A stretch of DNA of 64,000 nucleotides, taken from NCBI RefSeq assembly GCF_028128765.1, contig NZ_LBJG01000079.1, forward strand, positions 1 through 64,000, read 5' to 3'. The translations under genes and the position numbers were made by a program. Below are positions 7,727 through 16,049 of this stretch, one piece after another. The notes under the pieces are model-generated. The model searched no databases and was not told where the DNA came from. It saw only the letters and a list, made by a program, of their open reading frames with translations. Numbering within the stretch: the stretch's first letter is position 1; the number at the start of each line of letters is the position of its first letter. The DNA comes from Bradyrhizobium sp. CCBAU 51627 (lineage in GTDB: Bacteria; Pseudomonadota; Alphaproteobacteria; Rhizobiales; Xanthobacteraceae).

Positions 7727-8401
7727 ATGCGACGAACCAGTGTAGTCATTGCAGACCGGCATCCGGTGGTTTTGCAGGGGCTGAGAAACGTGCTCGGCGC
7801 CTTAGCTGATTTCAATATTGTCGCATCCTGTAGCGACCCCGTCGGCTGTATCGATGCGATCCGAAACCTTGCGCCCGATATCGCGATTATCGATCCCGCA
7901 ATGCCTGATTTCGGTGCGCTGAAAATTCTCTCGGCTGTCAATTCAGAAAATCGTTCGACTCATTTGGTATTTTTCGCTGCGAGTGAAGATTGTGAACTAG
8001 TGCTCGCGGCGACGCCCATGACCTGTAGCATCGTTCTGAAGGACATGGAGCCCGAAGCGCTGGTGCAGTCCTTGCGACACCTCGCCAACAATCGCAACCT
8101 GTTGCCGGCGGGCCCATCCGGGTCGATCGTGTCGCGCGAGCACGACACGGAGAACGCGTTGACTGGTCTCACGGATCGCGAGCGTCAGATCATGCGTCTC
8201 GTCTCCGAAGGATTGTCGAATAAGGAGATCGGGCGGCGGCTGAACATTGCCGACGGCACCATCAAGGTGCACCTGCACAATATCTTCCAGAAGCTTGAGA
8301 TCAGCAATCGGACGGTGCTGGCAGCTCTCGCCATCTCCCAACAAGATCGCGCGACTGGCCCGCGGGAGAAAGACCGCATTCCGGACGAGACCGGCAAGTA
8401 A
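7727..8401 (+). CDS. NarL/LuxR-family response regulator
   Basis: A 224-residue two-domain regulator. The receiver spans about residues 4-120 with the phospho-acceptor Asp56 in IIDPAMPD and the conserved Lys in SIVLKD (about 106); the usual acidic pair near the N-terminus is reduced to ADRHP, with Arg in place of the second Asp. Residues about 144-205 are the LuxR helix-turn-helix: LTDRERQIMRLVSEGLSNKEI, then DGTIKVHLHNIFQKL. GAGGAA lies eight bases before ATG 7727. It is transcribed away from the degenerate regulator at 6104-6994 and could form a pair with it. No cognate kinase is nearby. Confidence 0.85.
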   Translation: MRRTSVVIADRHPVVLQGLRNVLGALADFNIVASCSDPVGCIDAIRNLAPDIAIIDPAMPDFGALKILSAVNSENRSTHLVFFAASEDCELVLAATPMTCSIVLKDMEPEALVQSLRHLANNRNLLPAGPSGSIVSREHDTENALTGLTDRERQIMRLVSEGLSNKEIGRRLNIADGTIKVHLHNIFQKLEISNRTVLAALAISQQDRATGPREKDRIPDETGK

Positions 8402-8765
8402 TGCACGACGTGCGTGACCGGGTTGAACCGGAGGCGCCGTGAGGTAGTCCGTCGGGGTAGGCGGCTGATCCAAAATCGCAGCCAAAAGATCGGCCGGGAG
8501 GTGTATTCATGCGTCATCTGCGGCTCTGGGTCCATCGCGGTTTGTCCGTTTCAGGTAAAAGGTAGTCGCGGGCGACAGCGAACGGCACCAGATGCGATCG
8601 CAGAGATGTGCCGAATAGATCTAGGCACATCTGGAGCGGCGGCCCTGGCCCCCCTGCTGCCCCCCCATGGTCAGGGCCGCTTCGCCACGGGCGGACCTGC
8701 AGGCAGGACTAAATTCTGTGGTTGAATTCTGTGCTTGAGCCGAAGCACGTAAGCGGGCGCACTTG
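8402..8765. other. Intergenic region with a 9-bp inverted repeat
   Basis: The only structured element is AGATGTGCC at 8604-8612 and GGCACATCT at 8624-8632, flanking an 11-nt loop that contains TAGATCTA. It is a possible operator or weak terminator. C-runs occur near 8640-8670. No gene is supported here. Confidence 0.4.
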
Positions 8766-9032
8766 ATGTCCCTTCAGTTTCATCGTGCCATCGATGACAT
8801 GGAAATTTGGAGCGCGGCCTGCGACGGCTTTTCTTTTGTGATCACGTATGAGACCCCTGCTGGTCCCGGCTTTCATGGACGTGCCGGTTATGTGGCGTCG
8901 TGGCGGGAGCTCTATCGGAGCAGCGGCGCGATCAAGATCGGCGGCTCCGCATTTGCGACTTTCGCCGAGGCCGAGGAAGCCTGTAATACGATGCTTGAGG
9001 TTCTGAAGGAGCCTGCGCTGAAGTCGCACTGA
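8766..9032 (+). CDS. Small conserved hypothetical protein
   Basis: An 88-residue protein read from ATG 8766; a TTG one codon earlier is possible. It is mixed alpha/beta in composition, with an aromatic N-terminal half (MEIWSAACDGFSFVITYE) and an Ala/Glu-rich helix near the end (FAEAEEACNTMLEVLK). No signal peptide, membrane segment or known domain is seen. The frame has the GC3 pattern of neighbouring real genes. It ends 25 bp before the 3' end of the SDR gene on the opposite strand. Function unknown. Confidence 0.55.
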   Translation: MSLQFHRAIDDMEIWSAACDGFSFVITYETPAGPGFHGRAGYVASWRELYRSSGAIKIGGSAFATFAEAEEACNTMLEVLKEPALKSH

Positions 9033-9056
9033 GATGAAGGATGCGCCTGGCGACGG

Positions 9057-9782
9057 TCAGGCAGTGCTCCCAGCGTCGACCGTCACCACTGTGCCGGTGA
9101 TGTTTCGGCCGCCTTCGCCGAGAAGGAACTCGACTACGGAAGCGACGTCGTCGACGCCGGGGAGGTGGCGCAATGCGCTACGGCCGACGATGCGTCGACG
9201 GTCTTTCTCGTCAAGGGACTTCGTTAGTTCCGTGTCGACGAAGCCGGGCGCGACCGCGTTCACCGTGATGCCGACCCGGCCGACTTCTCGCGCCAGCGAA
9301 CGGGTGAAGCCGACCATCGCGGCCTTGGACGCGGCATACACGGACAGACCGTTGTAGCCGGTCGAGGCGACGATAGAGGAAATATTGACAATCCGCCCCG
9401 CACCGTCCGCCATCATCTGGCGTGCCACATACTTGGTCAGGATAATCGGCGACAAGACGTTCAGACGGATCAAGGTCTCGATTTCGGAATTGTGCATGGT
9501 TGCCAGCAACCCATCGGTGCCGATGCCGGCATTGTTGACGAGGCCGTAGATCGGGCCGAATTCGTCGCGCACTGATCGCGCGAAGAGCGAGGTTGCTTCG
9601 GTTACCGCAAGGTCGCAAGCGCGGAAATGCAGGCGCTGTTTTGCTTCTCGAATTGCCGCCGCAAGCTCCCCGCTCTCGCGGCGCGCTACCGCGACTGCAT
9701 TGTAGTCACCGGACGCGGCGAGCCTGCGTGCAATGGCAAGACCGATACCGCGGCTTCCGCCGGTGATGAGGACGTTACGCAT
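9057..9782 (-). CDS. SDR-family 3-oxoacyl-ACP reductase-like oxidoreductase
   Basis: This 241-residue short-chain dehydrogenase has the cofactor motif TGGSRGIG (residues 7-14), NNAG (83-86), and the catalytic Ser near 136, Tyr149 and Lys153 (YAASK). It most resembles FabG-type beta-ketoacyl-[carrier protein] reductases. It is the last gene of the leftward operon: its ATG overlaps the end of the AMP-ligase gene by 8 bp (ATGCGTAA), indicating translational coupling. In context it probably reduces a carrier-protein- or CoA-bound keto intermediate made by this cluster, rather than serving general fatty acid synthesis. The specific substrate is unknown. Confidence 0.8.
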   Translation of the reverse strand: MRNVLITGGSRGIGLAIARRLAASGDYNAVAVARRESGELAAAIREAKQRLHFRACDLAVTEATSLFARSVRDEFGPIYGLVNNAGIGTDGLLATMHNSEIETLIRLNVLSPIILTKYVARQMMADGAGRIVNISSIVASTGYNGLSVYAASKAAMVGFTRSLAREVGRVGITVNAVAPGFVDTELTKSLDEKDRRRIVGRSALRHLPGVDDVASVVEFLLGEGGRNITGTVVTVDAGSTA

Positions 9783-11166
9783 CGATTCGCGCCAGTTTAC
9801 CGGCTGCGGTAACCTCGAGCCGCTCGACGAAACGGATCACCGCCGGTACCTTCCACACCGCCAGGCAATCCTTGCACTGGCTGAGGATCTCGGCGCGGAT
9901 CGCCCCGTGGCGCTCTCGATCGGTGCCGTCGGCGAGGATGACATCGGCGACGACGATCGCGCCGGTGATCGGGCTCGGCCGCGATCGCGCGCGCGACATC
10001 CGGACGCAGGCGTGCCGGTTGATCACGGCCTCTATCTCTTCCGGATGCACCTTCAATCCGCCGACGTTGATGATTCCGCCTCGCCGACCGACGAAGTGGT
10101 ATCGTTCGCCGCGCAGTTCGACCATGTCGCCGGTATCGACGTATCCCTCGGTGTCGGAAAGCGGCGGCGCCTCGGCGCCGACATAGCCGCGCGCGGTACG
10201 CAGGGAACGGATCCGTAGGGAGCCGTCGACCACCTTCATCTCGACGCCGTCGCGATTCCGCCCGATCAGGTGGGCTGGAAAACCTTCGCGCCCGTCGTCG
10301 ACACTGAAGCCGACGCCGGCCTCGGTCGAGGCATAGGCGTGCCCGATCGACGCGCGTGGAAATCTCCGGGCCAGGCCGTCGAGCACGGCTTGGTCGGCGA
10401 TTTCACCCGACAGGCGGACATAGTGCGGGGCGAAGTCGGCGGATGCGCCGCTCATCAGGAACTTGCGCCAGTGCGACGGTGTCCCGGAGATGTGGGTGAC
10501 ACCGCCCGCGCGCAGCCGCGCCACATGGGCCGCGATGGCTTCCCCGGGCTCCGAAAGCACCATCGATCCGCCGCCGATCACGGCGCGCAGGAAGATTTGC
10601 AGGCCGCCGTAGCGGCGGATGTCGTAGAACGTGGCCCAGGTCGCGTTTCGATAGCGCGTGGGCCCGTCGGCGAGGATCGCGCCGGCAAGTCCATCGAGCG
10701 TATGTCGGACAATCTTCGGCAGCCCCGACGTCCCCGAGGTCAACATCAGCCACTCGGTCGCGCGCTCAGCCTTCCATCGCACGGCCCTTCGTTCGGCTAG
10801 GTCGATGCCGACAAGGGCGTACTTGTCAGCTCGACATCGGAGTAACGACCGATCGGTGACGATGGTGTCGATCTCGGCCTGTTGGAGCAGGACCTGCAGG
10901 CGGTCCCAATCGAGATCGGGCGGGCAAAGAAGCATGCGGCGGGCGACGCCGTCGAGTTCGATCATTGCAAGCGCGGACAGCAACTGTCCCGACGTCGCGA
11001 GCAGGACCGAGCGGCCGGGCAGCTCGCAGGACGCATCAGTCAGGCAGCTGTGCTGGATGATCTCGGTCAGCGATAAGCTGTGCCGGGCGTCGGAGATCGT
11101 GCGATCCGTCGGTCCCTCGCCGAGATATTGGCGCAGCGCGATGATTTCAGGCGGGGACATTCTCAT
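9775..11166 (-). CDS. AMP-dependent acyl/aryl ligase
   Basis: A roughly 463-residue ANL-superfamily adenylating enzyme. Visible motifs are the P-loop LTSGTSGLPK, the ASTEAG motif, YVDTGDM..R.G.Y.F.GRRGGIINVGG, and the C-terminal catalytic Lys in TAAGKLARI. It would activate a carboxylic acid as its adenylate and pass it to CoA or, more likely here, to the carrier protein encoded directly upstream. The start overlaps the carrier protein gene by about 20 bp (ATG 11166, or ATG 11160). Its N-terminal domain is shorter than in typical acyl-CoA synthetases. Substrate choice cannot be read from the sequence. Confidence 0.8.
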   Translation of the reverse strand: MRMSPPEIIALRQYLGEGPTDRTISDARHSLSLTEIIQHSCLTDASCELPGRSVLLATSGQLLSALAMIELDGVARRMLLCPPDLDWDRLQVLLQQAEIDTIVTDRSLLRCRADKYALVGIDLAERRAVRWKAERATEWLMLTSGTSGLPKIVRHTLDGLAGAILADGPTRYRNATWATFYDIRRYGGLQIFLRAVIGGGSMVLSEPGEAIAAHVARLRAGGVTHISGTPSHWRKFLMSGASADFAPHYVRLSGEIADQAVLDGLARRFPRASIGHAYASTEAGVGFSVDDGREGFPAHLIGRNRDGVEMKVVDGSLRIRSLRTARGYVGAEAPPLSDTEGYVDTGDMVELRGERYHFVGRRGGIINVGGLKVHPEEIEAVINRHACVRMSRARSRPSPITGAIVVADVILADGTDRERHGAIRAEILSQCKDCLAVWKVPAVIRFVERLEVTAAGKLARIDA

Positions 11167-11392
11167 AAGCTCGGACAAATTCGCCGAGGGTGGACGGGAA
11201 GGCTGCGTCCTCGGCAACGGTGAAGGGATCGACACCGAGCTCGTCCTCCAGGCGCGCAACCAGGATTGCGAATGCCAGGGAATCGAACCCGGTTTCGTTC
11301 AGTGGCAGATCGTCCTCAAGCGGGGGAAGCGTGACCTTCTGCTCCTCGGCGATCTGCTTCATCGCGGCGAAAATCTTCGACTTGACCGACAT
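11147..11392 (-). CDS. Acyl/peptidyl carrier protein (first)
   Basis: This 81-residue acidic protein has the four-helix carrier-protein pattern with the phosphopantetheine attachment motif GFDSL; Ser38 is the modified residue. GAGGTG precedes ATG 11392. It sits between the FATP-like synthetase and the AMP-ligase, overlapping the latter, so it is likely loaded by that ligase or by the amino acid:[carrier protein] ligase of the divergent operon. It is distinct from the second carrier protein at 13329-13598, and neither resembles housekeeping AcpP closely. Confidence 0.8.
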   Translation of the reverse strand: MSVKSKIFAAMKQIAEEQKVTLPPLEDDLPLNETGFDSLAFAILVARLEDELGVDPFTVAEDAAFPSTLGEFVRAYENVPA

Positions 11393-11424
11393 GGTTCACC
11401 TCACATTTCGGCTCCGGGCCGAGG

Positions 11425-13332
11425 TTAGAGCTTGATTTCACTCTCAATGATGCGTGCGTAGACGCTCGGGTCGATCGAGCGATAGTCGCCGGTTGCTGGA
11501 TCCAGCAGGAACAACGGGTCGTCCACGACCGAAGGATCGAATCCCTCGCGGATCAGCTGCTGCTTCTTCTGCTTGAAAGTGTCGGTCGCCTCGAGCGCCC
11601 GGCACAATCTGACAAAGGCTGGAATCGCATAGGGAGGAAGCCGGCGCGAAAGGTGTTTCCCGAACATCCCGAAATCGAAACCCTGATCCACCACCAGGGC
11701 GGCCATGCCGGCGCGGCCATCGGCCCCGGATACCGCAACTCCATAGGTCGAGGCGTCGAGAACGCCGGGGCATTCCCTTATTGCGTCGTTCACTTCGCTG
11801 GTCGAGACGTTCTCGCCCTTCCAGCGGAAGGTGTCTCCGACGCGATCGACGAAGTGCAGATAGCCCTGCGTGTCGCGCAGCATCAGATCTCCGGTGCGGA
11901 ACCAGGCATCGCCCGCGGCGAAGACGTCGCGCAGAATCTTCTTCTCGGTCTCGGCCGGATCCGTGTAGCCCTCGAAAGGCGCGCCGTCGCGGTTTGCACC
12001 GCCAATGCGCCCGAGAGCCTCGCCGGTCTCGCCGGGGGCGCAGGCGATACCGAGCCCTGCGTCGTTACGCAGTAGGCTGCCACTATCGGCATCGACCTTG
12101 ACGATCGCGACAGGGAAGCGATGCGCCAGCACTGGCGGAATCCGGCCGATCGCGCCGGGTTTTCCTTCGACGTTGAACAGCGAAAAATTGCCCTCGGTCG
12201 CGGCGTAGAATTCGAGGATATGCGGTATCGCGAACCGGCCGGCGAACGCCTGCCAGATGTCGCCGCGCAATCCGTTACCGACAGCCAGCCGCAGTCGGTG
12301 TCGCACCTCTGGTTCGGACGCTGGCGCCCTGACCAAATAGCGGCAGAGCTCGCCAATATATTGGAAGACGGTGCAGTCGAAACGCACGATGTCGTCCCAG
12401 AAGCTGCTGGCCGAGAATTTCTCCGCGATCACGACCGACCCGCCTGCGCAGAGCATGCTACAGGGCGCTGCGACGCCGCCTACAGAGTGGTGAAGCGGCA
12501 GGCAATCATAGAGGCGATCGTCGATGGAGGCGTCCGTCAGTCCGGCAAACCATCCGCCCCAGGTGAGAATGCGCCGGTGACTGACGTTTGCCGCCTTTGG
12601 TAATCCCGTCGTACCCGAAGTGTAGATGAGGAGCGCGCGGCCATCGATCGTGACGTCGCCGAGCTCGGCGGAGGACAGTGGACCTGGCTCGCAGGCGGCG
12701 AGCGCCGCTTCTAGATCGCCGCCGGAGGTGCCGGCGCCAAGACTCCAGCTCTGCGGCACGCGGCGCAGGTGCGGACGCGCGCTCTCGAACGCGTCTACGC
12801 AATCGCCTGCAATGATGATGTGATCGGCATCCGCGACGTCGATGCAGTGAGCGAGCGACTGGCCAACCAGCCTGGTGTTGATTAGTGCCACCGTCCCGCC
12901 GACCCTGCTGATGCCGAGCCAGCAGGCGAGGTAGTCCGGCCGGTTTGGCATCAGCAGACAGACGGTGCGGCCGGCATCCAGGCCGAGGCGCCGCGCCCAG
13001 CGCGCATACCGGTTGATCCGGGCGATAAGCTCTCCATAGGTGAGGGTCTCGCCGTTCGAGAGCAGGGCAGGTCGGCTGGGCTGGCGTTGCGCCCATTCTT
13101 CCACGATGTCGGCGAACAACCGATGCGGCCGGGTTTCGAGCCGCGCGGTCAGCGCGATGGCTTGCAGCCAGGTCTTGGCTGGAGAGGTCTTGGCTGGAGA
13201 GGTCTTGGCTGCAGCGGTTTTGGCGGCAGAGTGTCCGCGCATCGGCGAGGTCGTGGTCAGCGCGACCTTGCAATCATTGTGGATGGCGCCCGCTGGGTTG
13301 TCGAAGCGGAATCTCGGTTCAGCTGGCTTCAT
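11425..13332 (-). CDS. FATP-type long-chain acyl-CoA synthetase
   Basis: A 635-residue ANL enzyme of the very-long-chain acyl-CoA synthetase/FATP group: P-loop IYTSGTTGLPKAA, the YAATEGN motif, the FRTGDL..RD..G...F.DR.GDTFRWKGENVST block and a C-terminal TDTFKQKKQQL segment. It activates fatty acids to acyl-CoA. The N-terminal tail is unusual: about 60 extra residues with Lys/Thr/Ser/Pro/Ala repeats (KTSPA), encoded by 15-bp direct repeats near 13175-13220. Its ATG overlaps the stop of the upstream carrier protein gene (ATGA). A start within the tail, for example at the Met before RGHSAAK, is possible. Confidence 0.85.
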   Translation of the reverse strand: MKPAEPRFRFDNPAGAIHNDCKVALTTTSPMRGHSAAKTAAAKTSPAKTSPAKTWLQAIALTARLETRPHRLFADIVEEWAQRQPSRPALLSNGETLTYGELIARINRYARWARRLGLDAGRTVCLLMPNRPDYLACWLGISRVGGTVALINTRLVGQSLAHCIDVADADHIIIAGDCVDAFESARPHLRRVPQSWSLGAGTSGGDLEAALAACEPGPLSSAELGDVTIDGRALLIYTSGTTGLPKAANVSHRRILTWGGWFAGLTDASIDDRLYDCLPLHHSVGGVAAPCSMLCAGGSVVIAEKFSASSFWDDIVRFDCTVFQYIGELCRYLVRAPASEPEVRHRLRLAVGNGLRGDIWQAFAGRFAIPHILEFYAATEGNFSLFNVEGKPGAIGRIPPVLAHRFPVAIVKVDADSGSLLRNDAGLGIACAPGETGEALGRIGGANRDGAPFEGYTDPAETEKKILRDVFAAGDAWFRTGDLMLRDTQGYLHFVDRVGDTFRWKGENVSTSEVNDAIRECPGVLDASTYGVAVSGADGRAGMAALVVDQGFDFGMFGKHLSRRLPPYAIPAFVRLCRALEATDTFKQKKQQLIREGFDPSVVDDPLFLLDPATGDYRSIDPSVYARIIESEIKL

Positions 13333-13598
13333 CCCGATCCGGGTCCGAGCTGGTTGCGTATCATCCGCTCCATCGTCCTTACCGATTGAAAATTCTCGGG
13401 TGTGATCGCGAATTGGGGAAGAATGAGATCGAACTCGGCTTCAACCTTGAGCATCAGTTCGACCATGCCCATCGAGCTCAGCCCGATATCCACCAGCCGC
13501 GATTCCGGATGGACGTCGGCGGTGATCTCGTTCTGCCGAAGAATGCTCCTGACGACGGAGAGAACCCGGCTCTGAATGTTGGCGGTAAGGTCGTGCAT
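13329..13598 (-). CDS. Acyl/peptidyl carrier protein (second)
   Basis: An 89-residue carrier protein starting at ATG 13598, with GAGGAG ten bases upstream. The attachment motif reads DIGLSSMGMVELM, Ser42 being the likely phosphopantetheinylated residue; Ser41 is adjacent. It opens the leftward operon and is coupled to the FATP-like synthetase through an ATGA overlap. It faces the acyl-CoA dehydrogenase and amino acid:[carrier protein] ligase of the divergent operon, one plausible pair of partners. Which of the two carrier proteins receives the amino acid cannot be decided from sequence. Confidence 0.8.
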   Translation of the reverse strand: MHDLTANIQSRVLSVVRSILRQNEITADVHPESRLVDIGLSSMGMVELMLKVEAEFDLILPQFAITPENFQSVRTMERMIRNQLGPGSG

Positions 13599-13811
13599 CT
13601 CGGCTGCTCCTCGCCGTGATCGGGCGTGAACACAATCGCAGTCGAGGCGACGATACCCAACTGCTGCTCCGGTCAACAGCTCCGCTTCGGAGGTACCTCA
13701 CTCGGGAGTAGAAGTTCCCTGACACCCACTTCTGCGCCAACGACGCGCACGGAGAAGTCGGCTAGTTCTCGGGATCTCGCCGTCCAACCAAGAACTGGGA
13801 GGCTCTGGCTC
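13599..13811. promoter_or_regulatory. Divergent promoter region of the carrier-protein cluster
   Basis: The two operons of the cluster start 213 bp apart and run outward, so both promoters must lie here. No convincing -35/-10 pair or operator could be singled out. The shared control region is the main argument that both operons form one system. Confidence 0.6.
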
Positions 13812-15038
13812 ATGAGCGTGCAGGAAGTCCAGTTTCGCAACCTCGCCACGGAAATCGGCCGAGCGGCATTCCCTGCCGACGGCCCCTCGTTCCGGGAGCG
13901 AACGGCAAAGGTCGCGGAGGTCGCTGCGGCGGAGGCCGAGGCGGTCGATCGCGAGGCGCGCTTCCCGCGCAAGGCGATCGACGCCGCGCGCAAGGAGAGA
14001 CTTCTGGGCGCTCAGATTCCGATCGAGTTCGGCGGAGACGGTGCAACCATCTCCGAGGTCACGGAGATGTGTTACGCGCTCGGCCGCGCCTGCGCCTCGG
14101 TCGGGATGATCTTCGCGATGCATCAGACCAAGATCGCGTGTCTGGTTCACCACGGCGGGGGCAGCGCCTGGCACGAAGGTCTCATGCGCCGCGTGGCGGC
14201 TCAACAGCTGCTGCTGGCGTCGTCGACGACGGAAGGCCAGAACGGCGGAAACATACGTTTCAGCTCGGCCGCAGTGGCGCGCGCTGGCGAGGAGATCGCG
14301 CTGGTGCGCGACGCGACGGTGATTTCATACGGAGCCGAGGCGGACGGCATCGTCACCGTCGCCCGCCGTTCCGACTCTTCCGCCGGATCCGATCAGGTGC
14401 TGCTGGCCATCACCCGCGACGACTATACGCTCGAGCCCACTCTTGCCTGGGAGACGCTTGGCATGCGCGGGACCTGCAGCGCGGGCTTCAAGCTGAATTT
14501 CAGAGGCACTGCGGACCAGATATTCCCCGTCGCATATGAAAAGATCCATGCGCAGACGATGACGCCCGTTGCCCATCTGTGCTGGTCCTCGGTCTGGGCC
14601 GGGATTGCGGCTGCGGCGGCGGACCGAGCGCAGCTCTTCATCCGCAAGGCGGCGCGCGGGGCGGGTGGCAATATGCCTCCCGGAGCTGCGCATTTCACCG
14701 CCGCAAGAATGACGCTGACGAAACTGCGCGCCATCATTGCCGCGAATCTTCAATTCTATGAAACAAGCGAACGGGACGAGCGCGCGTTGTCGTCGGTCGA
14801 CTTCCAGTCCTCGATCAATCTTCTCAAGGTGGAGGCCTCCGAGCTCGCGGTCACGGCCGTCATGCACGCGATGCGTGCCTGCGGCCTGTCCGGTTATCGC
14901 AACGATACCGACGTCAGTGTCGGTCGCCACCTGCGTGACGTGCTTTCCGCGCCAATCATGATCAACAATGATCGCATCCTGGCCAGCATGGGTACCGCTA
15001 CGCTGATCAGCGCCGTCCCGGAGTCCCTGCGCGATTGA
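13812..15038 (+). CDS. Acyl-CoA dehydrogenase family protein
   Basis: A 408-residue flavoprotein of the acyl-CoA dehydrogenase superfamily, started at ATG 13812 behind GGGAGG; the frame is open further upstream but without coding character. It has the N-terminal helical domain (RKERLLGAQIPIEFGGDG), the flavin region (LLLASSTTEGQ) and the helical C-terminal domain. The catalytic Glu could not be assigned with certainty. Members of this superfamily oxidise acyl-CoA, but some oxidise aminoacyl groups bound to carrier proteins, as in pyrrole formation from prolyl-S-carrier protein. Being first in an operon with an amino acid:[carrier protein] ligase, it is a candidate for such chemistry. Confidence 0.8.
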   Translation: MSVQEVQFRNLATEIGRAAFPADGPSFRERTAKVAEVAAAEAEAVDREARFPRKAIDAARKERLLGAQIPIEFGGDGATISEVTEMCYALGRACASVGMIFAMHQTKIACLVHHGGGSAWHEGLMRRVAAQQLLLASSTTEGQNGGNIRFSSAAVARAGEEIALVRDATVISYGAEADGIVTVARRSDSSAGSDQVLLAITRDDYTLEPTLAWETLGMRGTCSAGFKLNFRGTADQIFPVAYEKIHAQTMTPVAHLCWSSVWAGIAAAAADRAQLFIRKAARGAGGNMPPGAAHFTAARMTLTKLRAIIAANLQFYETSERDERALSSVDFQSSINLLKVEASELAVTAVMHAMRACGLSGYRNDTDVSVGRHLRDVLSAPIMINNDRILASMGTATLISAVPESLRD

Positions 15039-15069
15039 TATGTGATCCTCGAAAGGAATGGGGCTCGAT

Positions 15070-16023
15070 ATGAACGTGGCCAGCTTTGCAGTGCCGACGG
15101 AAGCCGCTTCGCATCCGTCCGATCCGTTGGACCACCTTGCCGATTTGTTGTTTCACCAGATGGGCTCTCCGGGGGTCTATGGCCGCACCGCGCTCTATGA
15201 AGACGTCGTCGAGCGGCTTGCAGCGCTGATCTCGCGGCATCGTGAAGCGAACACCGAGGTGATGCGCTTCCCGCCCGTCATGAATCGCGCGCAGCTGGAG
15301 AGGTCGGGCTATCTGAAAAGCTTTCCGAACCTTCTGGGGTGCGTTTGCGGCTTGCACGGGACGGATAGCGAGATCCACGCCGCGGTCAGCCGCTTCGAGG
15401 CGGGCGGCGACTGGACGCAGTCGCTTTCGCCGGCCGACCTCGTGTTGTCGCCGGCAGCCTGCTATCCCGTCTATCCGATCGCAGCGAGCCGTGGCCCTGT
15501 GCCCGCGGGCGGTTGGCGTTTCGACGTCGCCGCCGATTGCTTCCGCCGCGAGCCGTCGCACCATCTCGACCGGCTACAATCGTTCAGGATGCGTGAGTTC
15601 GTCTGCATCGGCAGCCCTGATCAGGCCTTCGCGTTCCGGGAGCGCTGGATCGCGCGGGCGCAGGAGATCGCGCGCGAACTCGGGCTGACCTTCAGGGTCG
15701 ATGACGCCAGCGATCCGTTCTTCGGCCGGGTCGGTCAGATGATGGCCTTGAGCCAGAAGCAACTGTCGCTGAAGTTCGAACTGCTGGTGCCGCTGCGCTC
15801 CGAGGAGCGGCCGACGGCCTGCATGAGCTTTAACTATCACCGCGAACATTTCGGTGACGCCTGGGGCATCGTGGACGCGGCTGGCGAGCCGGCCCATACC
15901 GCCTGCGTGGCGTTCGGAATGGATCGTCTCGCCGTCGCCATGTTCCACACACATGGCGCAAACACCGGCCGCTGGCCGAGCGCGGTGCGCAATCTGCTTG
16001 GTTTCGCGCCCGACGGTCAGTAG
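15070..16023 (+). CDS. Amino acid:[carrier protein] ligase (class II seryl-tRNA synthetase-like)
   Basis: This 317-residue protein is a stand-alone catalytic core of an atypical seryl-tRNA synthetase, without a tRNA-binding domain. Motif 2 is seen in FRREPSHHLDRLQSFRMREF and motif 3 in AFGMDRLAVAMFHTHG. With ATG 15070, Cys131, Glu176 and Cys279 fall where the zinc ligands of the B. japonicum glycine:[carrier protein] ligase lie, to my recollection at the same numbers. ATG 15058 is four codons earlier but directly abuts AAAGGA, too close for a ribosome binding site. The family (Mocibob and co-workers, 2010) activates small amino acids such as Gly or Ala and transfers them to the phosphopantetheine arm of a carrier protein. 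The physiological product is not known to me. Two candidate carrier proteins are encoded in the divergent operon. Confidence 0.9.
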   Translation: MNVASFAVPTEAASHPSDPLDHLADLLFHQMGSPGVYGRTALYEDVVERLAALISRHREANTEVMRFPPVMNRAQLERSGYLKSFPNLLGCVCGLHGTDSEIHAAVSRFEAGGDWTQSLSPADLVLSPAACYPVYPIAASRGPVPAGGWRFDVAADCFRREPSHHLDRLQSFRMREFVCIGSPDQAFAFRERWIARAQEIARELGLTFRVDDASDPFFGRVGQMMALSQKQLSLKFELLVPLRSEERPTACMSFNYHREHFGDAWGIVDAAGEPAHTACVAFGMDRLAVAMFHTHGANTGRWPSAVRNLLGFAPDGQ

Positions 16024-16049
16024 GCGGTGCAGGAATTGGAGGACGTGCG

